Shown here: positions 53,164-61,680 of the stretch, in pieces | Layout of the letters: each line of letters begins with the position of its first letter | Position numbering within the stretch: position 1 is the stretch's first letter | Source: Vibrio sp. S9_S30 | GTDB taxonomy: Bacteria; Pseudomonadota; Gammaproteobacteria; Enterobacterales; Vibrionaceae | Direction: 5' to 3' | Assembly: GCF_014694455.1 (NCBI RefSeq) | Contig: NZ_JAAUWT010000019.1 | Span: forward strand, 1-64,000 | Length of the DNA stretch: 64,000 nt | Notes under the pieces: model-generated | What the model was told of the DNA's origin: nothing | Database searches by the model: none | What the model saw: only the letters and a program-made list of their open reading frames with translations | Translations under genes and position numbers: made by a program

Positions 53164-53558
53164 TCAGCTCCTTAGAGCATTTATAGTTATAAACCAAATT
53201 TTAGTAGGAAACCGATAAAAATTAACATTTAACTAACTCATTCAGCTCATATTGAGCGAGATAAATGTAAATAACTTGTTATGTTTATATCTGTTATTAT
53301 AGGTTAGATTTTCTGTCTAGCCTTGAATTTATAAGGTTTCCACAAAAATTTTCTGCGCCACTATACGGGCGGTAACATATTAATACAATTGACGTAACAA
53401 ATAATGCTACACAGAACAGATTTTTAACTTTTTTCATATGAAAAATCAAAACGAGTGCACACAAAAGAGGAGAAAAATTGACTTTACTTTAGATACTCAG
53501 TAAAAAAACGGCACACAAAATATCCTGGATGGATTAATAATAAACAAAGGAGAATGTT
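53164..53558. other. Divergent sdhC/gltA regulatory region
   Basis: 395 nt, very AT-rich, without a gene. It contains the ArcA-like site at 53223-53237 and must carry the promoters for both operons. gltA has a strong AAAGGAG ribosome-binding site just before its ATG. I could not place a convincing CRP site or -35/-10 pair. Confidence 0.65.
53223..53237 (-). promoter_or_regulatory. ArcA-box-like site upstream of sdhC
   Basis: On the minus strand the sequence reads GTTAGTTAAATGTTA, 14 of 15 positions matching the known ArcA consensus GTTAATTAAATGTTA. It lies 60 nt upstream of the sdhC start, a sensible place for repression of the sdh operon under low oxygen. Confidence 0.68.
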
Positions 53559-54848
53559 ATGGCAGATAAGAAAGCGACCCTTCATATTGAAGGTAAAGCG
53601 CCAATCGAGCTGCCGATTATGGAAGGTACTATTGGACCTGAAGTAATCGATGTTCGTAAACTAGGAGCCAATGGTTACTTTACTTTTGACCCCGGTTTTC
53701 TTGCCACTGCATCTTGTGAATCCCAAATCACTTATATTGACGGTGCGAAAGGTATCCTCCTTCACAGAGGTTTCCCTATCGACCAACTTGCCAATAACGC
53801 AGATTACTTGGAAGTGTGTTACATCCTTCTGTATGGCGAAGCCCCAAATCGTAAACAATATGAACAATTCAAAGAGACCGTAACGCGTCACACCATGGTT
53901 CATGAGCAGATCGCAAGTTTCTTCCACGGATTCCGTAGAGACGCTCACCCAATGGCCGTAATGTGTGGTGTAGTTGGCGCACTGGCTGCTTTCTACCACG
54001 ACTCTCTAGACATCAACAATGATAAGCACCGCGAAATCGCGGCATACCGATTGCTTTCAAAAATGCCAACACTGGCAGCAATGTGTTACAAGTATTCAAT
54101 CGGTCAACCGTTTATCTACCCGCGTAACGAACTGAGCTATGCAGAAAACTTCTTGCATATGATGTTTGCGAACCCATGTGAAGAGTACAGTGTTAACCCT
54201 GTTGTTGCTCGCGCAATGGACAAGATCTTTACACTACACGCGGATCATGAGCAAAACGCGTCAACCTCTACGGTTCGTTTGTCTGGTTCCTCGGGGGCAA
54301 ACCCATTTGCATGTATCGCTGCAGGTATCGCTTCTCTTTGGGGACCTGCTCACGGTGGTGCTAATGAAGCCTGTTTGCGTATGCTGGAAGAAATCGGCAG
54401 TGTCGACAATATCCCTGAATACATTGATCGTGCGAAAGACAAAGATGACCCGTTCCGCCTAATGGGCTTTGGTCACCGTGTTTACAAAAACTACGATCCA
54501 CGTGCAACCGTTATGCGCGAAGCATGCCACGAAGTGCTTGAGGAGTTAAACATTCAAGATCCTCTGCTCGACGTAGCAATGGAACTAGAGCGTATCGCCT
54601 TGTCTGATGAGTACTTTGTTGAGAAGAAACTGTACCCTAATGTCGATTTCTACTCAGGTATCATCCTGAAAGCCATTGGCATTCCAATCTCTATGTTCAC
54701 GGTTATCTTCGCGATGTCGCGTACAATTGGCTGGATTGCACATTGGAATGAAATGCACAGCGATCCTAACAACCGTATCGGTCGTCCTCGTCAGTTGTAC
54801 ACAGGTAAGAAATCGCGTGATTTCCAACCTCTTCATGAAAGAGAATAG
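53559..54848 (+). CDS. gltA: Citrate synthase
   Basis: Condenses acetyl-CoA and oxaloacetate at the entry of the TCA cycle; type II (hexameric, NADH-sensitive) enzyme by its length. 429 residues (E. coli 427). The catalytic residues are in GPAHGGANE, GFGHRVYKNYDPRA and NVDFYSG. The N-terminal beta domain (MADKKATLHIEGKAPIELPI) is the type II signature. ATG 53559 follows AAAGGAG. It is divergent from sdhCDAB and ends with a strong terminator. Confidence 0.97.
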   Translation: MADKKATLHIEGKAPIELPIMEGTIGPEVIDVRKLGANGYFTFDPGFLATASCESQITYIDGAKGILLHRGFPIDQLANNADYLEVCYILLYGEAPNRKQYEQFKETVTRHTMVHEQIASFFHGFRRDAHPMAVMCGVVGALAAFYHDSLDINNDKHREIAAYRLLSKMPTLAAMCYKYSIGQPFIYPRNELSYAENFLHMMFANPCEEYSVNPVVARAMDKIFTLHADHEQNASTSTVRLSGSSGANPFACIAAGIASLWGPAHGGANEACLRMLEEIGSVDNIPEYIDRAKDKDDPFRLMGFGHRVYKNYDPRATVMREACHEVLEELNIQDPLLDVAMELERIALSDEYFVEKKLYPNVDFYSGIILKAIGIPISMFTVIFAMSRTIGWIAHWNEMHSDPNNRIGRPRQLYTGKKSRDFQPLHERE

Positions 54849-54887
54849 TATTCAATTCATTGATTTTTATAATGATTGAATAAAAAC

Positions 54888-54919
54888 AAAAGGTCGAAGT
54901 ACTCACTTCGACCTTTTTG
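54888..54919. terminator. Terminator of gltA (bidirectional)
   Basis: AAAAGGTCGAAGT (54888-54900) and ACTTCGACCTTTT (54905-54917) form a perfect 13-bp stem with a 4-nt loop, between convergent gltA and the Nif3-like gene. Confidence 0.92.
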
Positions 54920-54946
54920 ATTGTATAAACCTAACGCCAAGTTACT

Positions 54947-55705
54947 TTAAACGGGATTATCGATATCGATAAACGTAACATCCAACCCATGTTCAGAAGC
55001 TAACCACTCCCCTAGCGCTTTGACACCATATCTCTCGGTCGCATGATGCCCAGCGGCAAAGTAATGAATATTTTGTTCACGGGCTGTATAGGTGGTTCTT
55101 TCCGATACTTCCCCAGAAACAAAGGCATCTAAGCTGTGTGCGACGGCCAATTCGATAAAATCTTGTCCTCCCCCAGTACACCATCCAATAGTTTCTATTA
55201 TTTTATCTTCATCATCTGGCGAGATATGGAGAGGCGCACGATTTAGGGCGTGCTCTATTTTTTGGGAAAACGCTTTACCAGACATAGGGGTACGCAATTT
55301 CCCGAACATAGCCACCGATTGAGCATGTCCTTCTAAGCCACCTTGAACGTCTATATCCAAGAGTTCAGCAAGGCGAGCGTTGTTCCCAAGCTCTGGATGA
55401 ATATCCAACGGTAGATGATAACCATATAAGTTAATGTCGGACTTAATTAAGCTTCGGATGCGTTTGCCTTTCATGCCTTTGATAGGCTCGGGCTCCCCTT
55501 TCCAAAAGTATCCATGATGAACGAGTAAAGCATCGGCTTTTAATGCGATCGCCTTTTCAATCAACGCTTGAGAAGCCGTCACACCAGTCACGATGCGCTT
55601 TACTTCAGGTGTCCCTTCCACCTGCATACCATTCGGGCTGTAGTCTTTGAGCAAGTGAGGTGACAGCTTCTCGTTGAGAATCGATTCGAGCTGAAAATTG
55701 TTCAT
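54947..55705 (-). CDS. ybgI: Nif3-like dinuclear metal-centre protein (YbgI family)
   Basis: Hexameric ring protein with a dinuclear metal site, a GTP-cyclohydrolase-I-type-2/NIF3-like family whose reaction is still debated. The start is placed at ATG 55705 (MNNFQLESILNEKLSPHL), as in E. coli YbgI; ATG 55714 would add three residues. 252 residues (E. coli 247). NGMQVEGTPEVKRIVTGVTAS is at about residues 26-46, metal ligands in LLVHHGYFWKGEP near 60-72, and HYFAAGHHATERYG near 215-228. It is divergent from the DUF1853 gene. Confidence 0.9.
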   Translation of the reverse strand: MNNFQLESILNEKLSPHLLKDYSPNGMQVEGTPEVKRIVTGVTASQALIEKAIALKADALLVHHGYFWKGEPEPIKGMKGKRIRSLIKSDINLYGYHLPLDIHPELGNNARLAELLDIDVQGGLEGHAQSVAMFGKLRTPMSGKAFSQKIEHALNRAPLHISPDDEDKIIETIGWCTGGGQDFIELAVAHSLDAFVSGEVSERTTYTAREQNIHYFAAGHHATERYGVKALGEWLASEHGLDVTFIDIDNPV

Positions 55706-55789
55706 TTTATTCATCCGCTGATTTATCTGCTTTTAGCGCGTTTATAGCAATTTAAGGTTAGAATGTCGAAACGAAATGGAGAAAAATCA

Positions 55790-56551
55790 ATGCTATCTAA
55801 ACCCGAACTCAACAAACTCCTTCATTGGGTAGCCTCTACCCCAACTCTGTTCAATCTAAGTCCACCTGTATGTGAAAATTCTCCATTCTCGCAAGATATA
55901 CCTTCCCGTATGAACGTTTATACTGGGAATCAACGCCTTGGCTTTGTCTATCAATATGCTTGTCGCTGTTTGTTCCAAACAAGCAGCAAATACAAGCTGT
56001 TAGGAGAAGAAATTCAACTGCAGCAAGATGGGCGCACACTGGGTTCCATCGACTTTATCCTTGAAAATAGAGAAAGCCAAACCATTGAACATTGGGAAGT
56101 CGCTATCAAATTTTATTTGCTTCATAACACGTTTTGGTATGGTCCCAACGCGAAAGACAGGCTTGATTTAAAACTCGATAGAATGCTGAGCCACCAACTG
56201 AAAATGTCGTCTTCTCAGGCATTCCAGCTCCAATGTCCAAAATGGAAAGATAGTAGTGAGCACTTGCTTATGCAAGGTAGACTTTATATAAACCCATTTC
56301 ATGATGAAGACATTCCGCAAAATTGTCTCGACCATCCGATCAATCCATCACGTATTAAAGGTTATTGGTGCTATGACCATCAAAAACACCTTATTACTGA
56401 CAAACTTTATGTCTTGGAAAAAAAAGATTGGGCGACGGGCAGGCGTGATGAATCGTTGTTGTTTACAGGGGAGATCAATAAGTTTGTGCATTGCCAATCG
56501 GAGAAAGGACAGTACTGGTTTATTGTTCACAACCAATGGCCTAACAACTGA
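55790..56551 (+). CDS. DUF1853 family protein
   Basis: A 253-residue member of DUF1853, function unknown. The start is placed at ATG 55790, with GGAG 8 nt upstream; an ATG nine codons earlier (55763) is in frame but has a poorer site. The family pattern includes LGFVYQYACRCLFQTSSKYKL near residues 51-71, GSIDFILEN, and HWEVAIKFYLLHNTFWYGPNAKDRLDLK near 102-130. The D...EVAIKFY arrangement is reminiscent of a PD-(D/E)xK nuclease core; that is my inference and unproven. It is divergent from the Nif3-like gene and convergent with pgm. Confidence 0.78.
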   Translation: MLSKPELNKLLHWVASTPTLFNLSPPVCENSPFSQDIPSRMNVYTGNQRLGFVYQYACRCLFQTSSKYKLLGEEIQLQQDGRTLGSIDFILENRESQTIEHWEVAIKFYLLHNTFWYGPNAKDRLDLKLDRMLSHQLKMSSSQAFQLQCPKWKDSSEHLLMQGRLYINPFHDEDIPQNCLDHPINPSRIKGYWCYDHQKHLITDKLYVLEKKDWATGRRDESLLFTGEINKFVHCQSEKGQYWFIVHNQWPNN

Positions 56552-56577
56552 TTTATTTTTTGCTTATTGCATCAAAC

Positions 56578-56600
56578 AAGGTGGCTTTCACCACCTTTTC
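56578..56600 (+). terminator. Weak terminator after the DUF1853 gene
   Basis: AAGGTGG (56578-56584) and CCACCTT (56591-56597) form a 7-bp stem followed by TTC, between convergent genes. Confidence 0.5.
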
Positions 56601-56618
56601 AAAACATACTTCAGTGAA

Positions 56619-58265
56619 TTATAAACCTGCGCTTTTAAACACTTGGTTTACGATTTCCTGAGCCTCTTCTTCAATGGCTTTTAGGTGCTCTTCACCTTTG
56701 AAGCTCTCACAGTAAATCTTGTAAATATCTTCGGTGCCTGATGGACGAGCAGCAAACCAACCATTTTCTGTGGTCACTTTTAAACCACCAATTGCCGCAC
56801 CGTTACCAGGTGCATGAGTCAAACGCGCCGTAATTTCATCACCAGCCAATGTTTTGGCCGATACCATTTCAGGTGACAGTTTCTTCAGAATATTTTTTTG
56901 CTCAGTATTGGCAACGGCTTGAATCCTATTGTATTGGGATTCACCATGTTTCGCAGCCAGTTCTTCATAATACTCCTGAGGGTTCTTCCCCGTTACCGCT
57001 GTAATCTCAGCGGCAAGCAAGCAAAGAATAATGCCATCTTTGTCTGTGGACCAAGGTGTGCCATCCTTACGAAGGAAAGATGCCCCCGCACTTTCTTCAC
57101 CACCAAAGCCAAACTCACCAGAATACAAACCATCAACAAACCATTTGAACCCAACAGGCACTTCGCATAGTGTGCGACCTAAGTCGGCAACAACACGATC
57201 AATCAATGCACTGGAAACCAATGTTTTCCCTACTGCAACATCCTTACCCCACCCCTCACGGTGACGGTATAAGTAATCAATACACACAGCAAGGAAATGG
57301 TTTGGATTCATGAGCCCTTTAGGCGTCACAATTCCATGCCGATCGTAGTCAGGGTCATTACCAAACGCGAGGTCATAATCATTTTTTAGCGCTAATAAGC
57401 TAGACATCGCATACGGCGATGAACAATCCATTCGAATCACGCCATCTTTATCAAGTGACATGAACTGGAAAGAAGGATCGATGGACTCACTCACTAGGGT
57501 AAGATCTAATGCGTACTCTTTAGCGATTTGACGCCAATAATCAATCCCAGATCCCCCGAGAGGATCCACTCCGATCTTAATATTTGCATTTTGAATGGCT
57601 TGCATGTCGATAACATTAACCAAGTCATCAATATATGGCTTAACCAAATCCACTTCTTTGAATAATTCAGATGCTTTAGCTTGAACCGAATGGATACGTT
57701 TAACGCCCTGCAAACCTTCAGCAATAAATACATTCGCTCGATCTTCGATTGCCTGAGTCAGTTCAGCTTCAGCAGGACCACCGTGAGTAGGGTTATATTT
57801 GATACCACCGTCTTGTGGTGGGTTATGCGAAGGCGTAATGACAATGCCATCTGCTTTTTCAGAATGCTTGAGGTTATGCGTCAAGATTGCATGTGAAATA
57901 CCCGGCGTAGGTGTAAATCCGTTGTTTTCTTGAACAACTACCTCTACATCATTTGCAATGAGAACTTCAATAACACTGGTAAAAGCCGGTTCAGATAACG
58001 CGTGCGTGTCTTTACCTAAAAAGAGAGGACCTGTCGTCCCCTGCTCTTTACGAACGTCTGCAACTGCTTGAGCAATGGCAAGGATATGATGTTCATTAAA
58101 GGTGGATTTGTCTGAGGTGCCGCGATGACCTGACGTACCAAATTGAACACGATGTTCAGAATTGGATGGCTCAGGTTGAAGTAGAAAGTAATTAGCAACT
58201 AACGAAGGGATATTATGTAAATCTTCTTGCAGTGCTTTTTGCCCTGCTCGAGGATGGATAGCCAT
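56619..58265 (-). CDS. pgm: Phosphoglucomutase (alpha-D-glucose phosphate-specific)
   Basis: Interconverts glucose-1-phosphate and glucose-6-phosphate, feeding glycogen and surface-sugar synthesis. The start is placed at ATG 58265 (MAIHPRAGQKALQEDL), with AAGGAAAAT upstream, giving 548 residues (E. coli 546); a 10-codon extension is unlike the family. The phosphoserine loop VITPSHNPPQDGGIKYN is near residues 140-156, the metal-binding DPDYDRHG near 306-313, the sugar-binding GFGGEESAGASF near 391-402, and the phosphate-binding ARPSGTEDIYKIY near 509-521. It follows seqA by 90 nt on the same strand; seqA-pgm is a known operon order. Confidence 0.96.
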   Translation of the reverse strand: MAIHPRAGQKALQEDLHNIPSLVANYFLLQPEPSNSEHRVQFGTSGHRGTSDKSTFNEHHILAIAQAVADVRKEQGTTGPLFLGKDTHALSEPAFTSVIEVLIANDVEVVVQENNGFTPTPGISHAILTHNLKHSEKADGIVITPSHNPPQDGGIKYNPTHGGPAEAELTQAIEDRANVFIAEGLQGVKRIHSVQAKASELFKEVDLVKPYIDDLVNVIDMQAIQNANIKIGVDPLGGSGIDYWRQIAKEYALDLTLVSESIDPSFQFMSLDKDGVIRMDCSSPYAMSSLLALKNDYDLAFGNDPDYDRHGIVTPKGLMNPNHFLAVCIDYLYRHREGWGKDVAVGKTLVSSALIDRVVADLGRTLCEVPVGFKWFVDGLYSGEFGFGGEESAGASFLRKDGTPWSTDKDGIILCLLAAEITAVTGKNPQEYYEELAAKHGESQYNRIQAVANTEQKNILKKLSPEMVSAKTLAGDEITARLTHAPGNGAAIGGLKVTTENGWFAARPSGTEDIYKIYCESFKGEEHLKAIEEEAQEIVNQVFKSAGL

Positions 58266-58355
58266 TTTTATTTTCCTTTTATTTTTCTTACCCACATAAA
58301 CAAAACCTCACAATAACATTTAATGATGTCATCATGAGGCTTAAGTTATGCGCTT

Positions 58356-58889
58356 TTAAATTGCGTTACACACCTTTTCAATTAAGTCACCTTGAAAGCC
58401 CATACGAGTCATCAATTGGTCTACCATCTGGCGTTTCCGGTTTGTATTATTATTGGTGATGACCCAGAAAGGCGTATTAGGAATTTGGCGTGGTTTGGTT
58501 GTTTTCCCGCTAGCAAGTAACGTGTCTTCATTGTTAGCGAAATAGACTCGAGTACGACCTTTAACTTGAGTTGCTTCCGCAAAGTGATCGTTGTGAATGC
58601 CGTGAAGGGTCGATAATATCAGCATAAACCGATCAATTGCTTTGCCTTTACCTGCAAATTCATCAGAAATTAATAAAGAGCGAAGTACTTTGACACCGTC
58701 TACTGCCAAGTCCTTTCCTGCATCCTTACTGACTACAATTCCATTCACTGCTGGAGCCGGAGTCTCTACTGCTTTTGCTTTATCAGTCATCAACAAACGT
58801 CGAAGAATGTCAGATGCACTCTCCCCAATATGTTGGGTCTGACTGGCTATGTAACGGTATAAATCCTCATCAACCTCTATTGTTTTCAT
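58356..58889 (-). CDS. seqA: Negative regulator of replication initiation SeqA
   Basis: Binds hemimethylated GATC sites, sequesters oriC and organises newly replicated DNA. The start is placed at ATG 58889 (MKTIEVDEDLYRYIASQTQ), giving 177 residues (E. coli 181); the 45-codon upstream extension runs into the ybfF promoter region and is spurious. The N-terminal multimerisation domain ends near SASDILRRLLM (residue 34), a linker follows, and the DNA-binding domain shows TQVKGRTRVYFANNEDTLLASG near residues 110-131 and IPNTPFWVITNNNTNRKR. It is divergent from ybfF with 92 nt between starts. Confidence 0.95.
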   Translation of the reverse strand: MKTIEVDEDLYRYIASQTQHIGESASDILRRLLMTDKAKAVETPAPAVNGIVVSKDAGKDLAVDGVKVLRSLLISDEFAGKGKAIDRFMLILSTLHGIHNDHFAEATQVKGRTRVYFANNEDTLLASGKTTKPRQIPNTPFWVITNNNTNRKRQMVDQLMTRMGFQGDLIEKVCNAI

Positions 58890-58981
58890 TCGCTTTTCAC
58901 AATCTCTATGTTTAAACTCTGGGAGATTATAACCAGTTCTTCCGTGATACTCTACGGCAAACCCAACAAGATAAAGAGAAA

Positions 58982-59749
58982 ATGTCATCACTTTTGAATT
59001 ATAAGTTGCAGGGCGAAGGCTCAACGATTGTTCTTCTGCATGGATTGTTCGGCAACCTCGATAACCTTGGTCTACTTGCTCGTGATTTGATCCAAGATCA
59101 TCAAGTGCTCACCGTCGATCTAAGAAATCATGGCTTATCCTTTCATAGCGATAGTCATACGTACGAAGAAATGGCAAGAGATGTCCAAGCCCTAATCCAT
59201 CATTTGGGGTTAGATCATGTCACGTTAGTCGGGCATTCGATGGGCGGCAAAGTAGCAATGAAACTCGCTTCCATCCATGGTAAGCAGGTGAGGCATCTTG
59301 TTGTGTTGGACATGGCACCTGTCGCTTATACCCAAAGCAGACATGACAATGTGTTCGCGGGTTTACATGCAATAGAACAACAAAAACCCACCTCTCGCTC
59401 AGATGCCATGAAAGTTCTTTCTCAACACGTTGAAATAGAGGGTGTTAGGCAGTTTCTGGGGAAATCGCTTTACAAAGATGGCTCGCATCTAAGCTGGCGG
59501 TTTAATGTGAGGTCACTGTATAACAATTATAACAACATACTTACGTGGCATGAATTACCACCAGTAGAAATACCAACACTCTTTGTTAAAGGAGGACATT
59601 CCGACTATTTAACAGAAGAGCATCAAGAACAGATCCGCCGGCAGTTTCCGCTTGCAAAAGCCCACGTTATCTCTAATGCCGGTCATTGGTTGCACGCAGA
59701 GAAACCAAATGATGTTCTACGAGTATTGCGTCGCTTTATCTCAACATAG
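58982..59749 (+). CDS. ybfF: Alpha/beta hydrolase, YbfF-type esterase
   Basis: Carboxylesterase of the alpha/beta fold, active in E. coli on small esters and acyl-CoA; the physiological substrate is unknown. 255 residues (E. coli 254). IVLLHGLFGNLDNLG near residues 16-30, the nucleophile elbow VGHSMGGKVAMKLA near 80-93, and the terminal histidine in SNAGHWLHAEKP near 232-243. It is divergent from seqA; the ybfF/seqA-pgm arrangement is the familiar enterobacterial and Vibrio order. Confidence 0.93.
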   Translation: MSSLLNYKLQGEGSTIVLLHGLFGNLDNLGLLARDLIQDHQVLTVDLRNHGLSFHSDSHTYEEMARDVQALIHHLGLDHVTLVGHSMGGKVAMKLASIHGKQVRHLVVLDMAPVAYTQSRHDNVFAGLHAIEQQKPTSRSDAMKVLSQHVEIEGVRQFLGKSLYKDGSHLSWRFNVRSLYNNYNNILTWHELPPVEIPTLFVKGGHSDYLTEEHQEQIRRQFPLAKAHVISNAGHWLHAEKPNDVLRVLRRFIST

Positions 59750-59839
59750 AAATCACTTTTGCGAACTCTCAATGTTTGATTCAGCCCTCGTTGCAAAGAT
59801 AAATACCCATAATTTACAGCTATTGAAGAATCCTTCTCA

Positions 59840-59868
59840 TTAACTTTGAGGCGTAAGAGTGGTATAGT
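59840..59868 (+). promoter_or_regulatory. Probable sigma-70 promoter of the DUF2788 gene (possibly also fldA)
   Basis: TTAACT (59840-59845) and TATAGT (59863-59868) are spaced by 17 nt, 30 nt upstream of the DUF2788 start codon. Confidence 0.5.
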
Positions 59869-59898
59869 GCGCTCAGAAATTTGACTACAAGGAACGTC

Positions 59899-60120
59899 AT
59901 GCTCTACGACTATATCAATATGCTAGAGTCCATTGGGTTGGACCTTTTATTTGCAGCAATTTTCTTTTTTATAGGAATGGCAATAAAGGACGTATTGAAA
60001 CAGGGGAATGTCCCGCCATTTGGGCGTCGTATAGTTTGGCTTGTCCTATTTTTAGGTTGTGCAGGGTTTATCGCAAAAGGTCTTATTCAGCTAAGCTGGG
60101 AGGGGACGGGTTTAGGTTAA
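59899..60120 (+). CDS. DUF2788 small membrane protein
   Basis: A 73-residue protein with the start at ATG 59899 after AAGGAAC; a TTG six codons earlier is unlikely. Two membrane helices are visible, at about residues 13-31 (LLFAAIFFFIGMAIKDVL) and 45-62 (IVWLVLFLGCAGFIAKG), separated by a KQGNVPPFGRR loop. This matches the DUF2788 family. It lies between ybfF and fldA on the same strand, 61 nt before fldA. Function unknown. Confidence 0.8.
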   Translation: MLYDYINMLESIGLDLLFAAIFFFIGMAIKDVLKQGNVPPFGRRIVWLVLFLGCAGFIAKGLIQLSWEGTGLG

Positions 60121-60181
60121 CCAACAAATACAACTTTAAGAATTCACCAAACAAAACTGTCACTATATGGGTACTGATTTT

Positions 60182-60715
60182 ATGGCAAGTGTAGGACTCT
60201 TCTTTGGTAGCGATACAGGTAACACTGAAGCCGTTGCTAAGATGATTCAAAAGCAACTAAGTAAAAAACTGGTTCATGTTCAAGATATCGCTAAAAGTAG
60301 CAAAGAAGATATTGATAATTTTGACCTTTTGCTACTGGGTATTCCAACTTGGTATTATGGCGAAGCCCAATGTGATTGGGATGACTTTTTCCCAGAACTG
60401 GAACAAGTTGATTTTTCTACAAAGCTAGTGGCTATATTTGGTTGTGGCGATCAGGAAGACTACGCAGAGTATTTCTGCGATGCGATGGGCACGATCCGTG
60501 ATATCGTGGAAGCAAAAGGCGGAACGGTTTTAGGCTACACGTCAACAGACGGATATGAGTTTGAAGCGTCTAAAGCACTCGTCGACGGTGATGAATCTCA
60601 ATTCGTTGGTCTTTGTATTGATGAAGATCGCCAACCAGAATTGACCGAAGAAAGAGTAAAAAACTGGGTTGAACAAATCTTTGAAGAAATGTGCCTAGCC
60701 GAATTGGACGATTAA
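60182..60715 (+). CDS. fldA: Flavodoxin FldA
   Basis: Low-potential FMN electron carrier for biotin synthase, radical-SAM and other reductive enzymes. The start is placed at ATG 60182 (MASVGLFFGSDTGNTEAVA), giving 177 residues (E. coli 176); a start five codons earlier is unlike the family. The phosphate-binding loop GSDTGNTE is at residues 9-16, and the FMN-sandwich segments are IPTWYYGEAQCDWDDFFP near 56-73 and GCGDQEDYAEYFCDAMG near 96-112. It precedes fur, as in E. coli, and ends in a strong terminator. Confidence 0.96.
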   Translation: MASVGLFFGSDTGNTEAVAKMIQKQLSKKLVHVQDIAKSSKEDIDNFDLLLLGIPTWYYGEAQCDWDDFFPELEQVDFSTKLVAIFGCGDQEDYAEYFCDAMGTIRDIVEAKGGTVLGYTSTDGYEFEASKALVDGDESQFVGLCIDEDRQPELTEERVKNWVEQIFEEMCLAELDD

Positions 60716-60730
60716 TTCGTTTATTTTGAG

Positions 60731-60756
60731 TGCCTCCTGATCTGGAGGCATTTTTC
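60731..60756 (+). terminator. Terminator of fldA
   Basis: TGCCTCC-TGATCT-GGAGGCA (60731-60750), a perfect 7-bp stem, followed by TTTTTC. Confidence 0.88.
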
Positions 60757-60787
60757 TATTACGTCTGCATTTTCTATTACATCTATC
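60752..60787. repeat. 18-bp tandem pair after the fldA terminator
   Basis: TTTTCTATTACGTCTGCA (60752-60769) followed by TTTTCTATTACATCTATC (60770-60787). Confidence 0.68.
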
Positions 60788-61082
60788 GAAGCCTTATCTT
60801 CTTATCCTATACGAATACTTTCCTCTCCTCTCTCAAAAAGAGAGGCAAAATATTGAAAGCCAACTTAACGCGTTTTTGTGTGTAAATCTCACTCAGATCC
60901 TTATGCATAAAGTGGTATCAAACCGAAGCTGGTCTGACCTTGATATCCGTGATTTGAGGCATATTTACAAGCTTCCATTATTAACCCTTTGAACTTCGTG
61001 GTTTATTGTTACGTTTTACTAGCCTATAATGGAATTAACTACGACTTCTGTATTTTGCTGCAGAACCTCTACAGGAAAAAAT
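60757..61082. other. fldA-fur intergenic region
   Basis: About 325 nt without a gene. It contains the 18-bp tandem pair, a CCTCTCT/AGAGAGG hairpin (60827-60845) and a TATAAT hexamer at 61025-61030 that may be the fur -10 element, though no convincing -35 accompanies it. Confidence 0.55.
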
Positions 61083-61532
61083 ATGCCAGACAATAACCAA
61101 GCCCTCAAAGAAGCAGGACTAAAAGTAACGCTTCCGCGTTTAAAGATCTTAGAAGTGCTTCAACAGCCAGATTGTCAACACATTAGCGCTGAAGACCTAT
61201 ATAAAAAATTGATCGATTTAGGTGAAGAAATTGGACTTGCTACTGTTTACAGAGTCTTAAACCAATTTGATGATGCTGGCATTGTTACTCGTCACCATTT
61301 CGAAGGTGGTAAATCTGTATTTGAATTATCAACCCAACATCATCATGATCATTTGGTGTGTTTGGATTGTGGCGAAGTCATTGAATTTTCTGATGACATC
61401 ATTGAGGATCGTCAGAAACAAATTGCAGCAAGATACAATGTTGAATTAACAAATCACAGTCTGTACCTATATGGTAAATGTAGCGATGGTTCGTGTAAAG
61501 ACAACCCAAGTGCTCATAAGCCTAAAAAATAG
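61083..61532 (+). CDS. fur: Ferric uptake regulator Fur
   Basis: Fe(II)-dependent repressor of iron acquisition genes. The start is placed at ATG 61083 (MPDNNQALKEAGLKVTLPRL), with ACAGGA upstream, giving 149 residues as in other Vibrio Fur proteins. The winged-helix domain contains LPRLKILEVLQ and EIGLATVYRVLNQFDDAGIV, and the metal-binding region FELSTQHHHDHLVCLDCGEV near residues 80-99 carries the structural and regulatory histidines and cysteines. It has its own terminator. Confidence 0.97.
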   Translation: MPDNNQALKEAGLKVTLPRLKILEVLQQPDCQHISAEDLYKKLIDLGEEIGLATVYRVLNQFDDAGIVTRHHFEGGKSVFELSTQHHHDHLVCLDCGEVIEFSDDIIEDRQKQIAARYNVELTNHSLYLYGKCSDGSCKDNPSAHKPKK

Positions 61533-61550
61533 TCTGTATAGATGATAGGG

Positions 61551-61581
61551 AAGCCGAAGGTATGATTCTTCGGCTTTTTTT
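61551..61581 (+). terminator. Terminator of fur
   Basis: AAGCCGAAG (61551-61559) and CTTCGGCTT (61568-61576) form a perfect 9-bp stem followed by TTTTT. Confidence 0.9.
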
Positions 61582-61627
61582 GTAATCGTTTAATATAGGT
61601 TTCAAACAATATACTTTGATTCCAGTC

Positions 61628-61660
61628 AAAAAAAAGAGGGCTCACGCGCTCTTTTTTTTT
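61628..61660. terminator. Terminator of glnS
   Basis: AAAAAAAAGAG (61628-61638) pairs with CTCTTTTTTTTT (from 61649), with a GC-containing loop; it lies between convergent fur and glnS. Confidence 0.68.
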
Positions 61661-61680
61661 GATATAAATTAAGTCACTAC

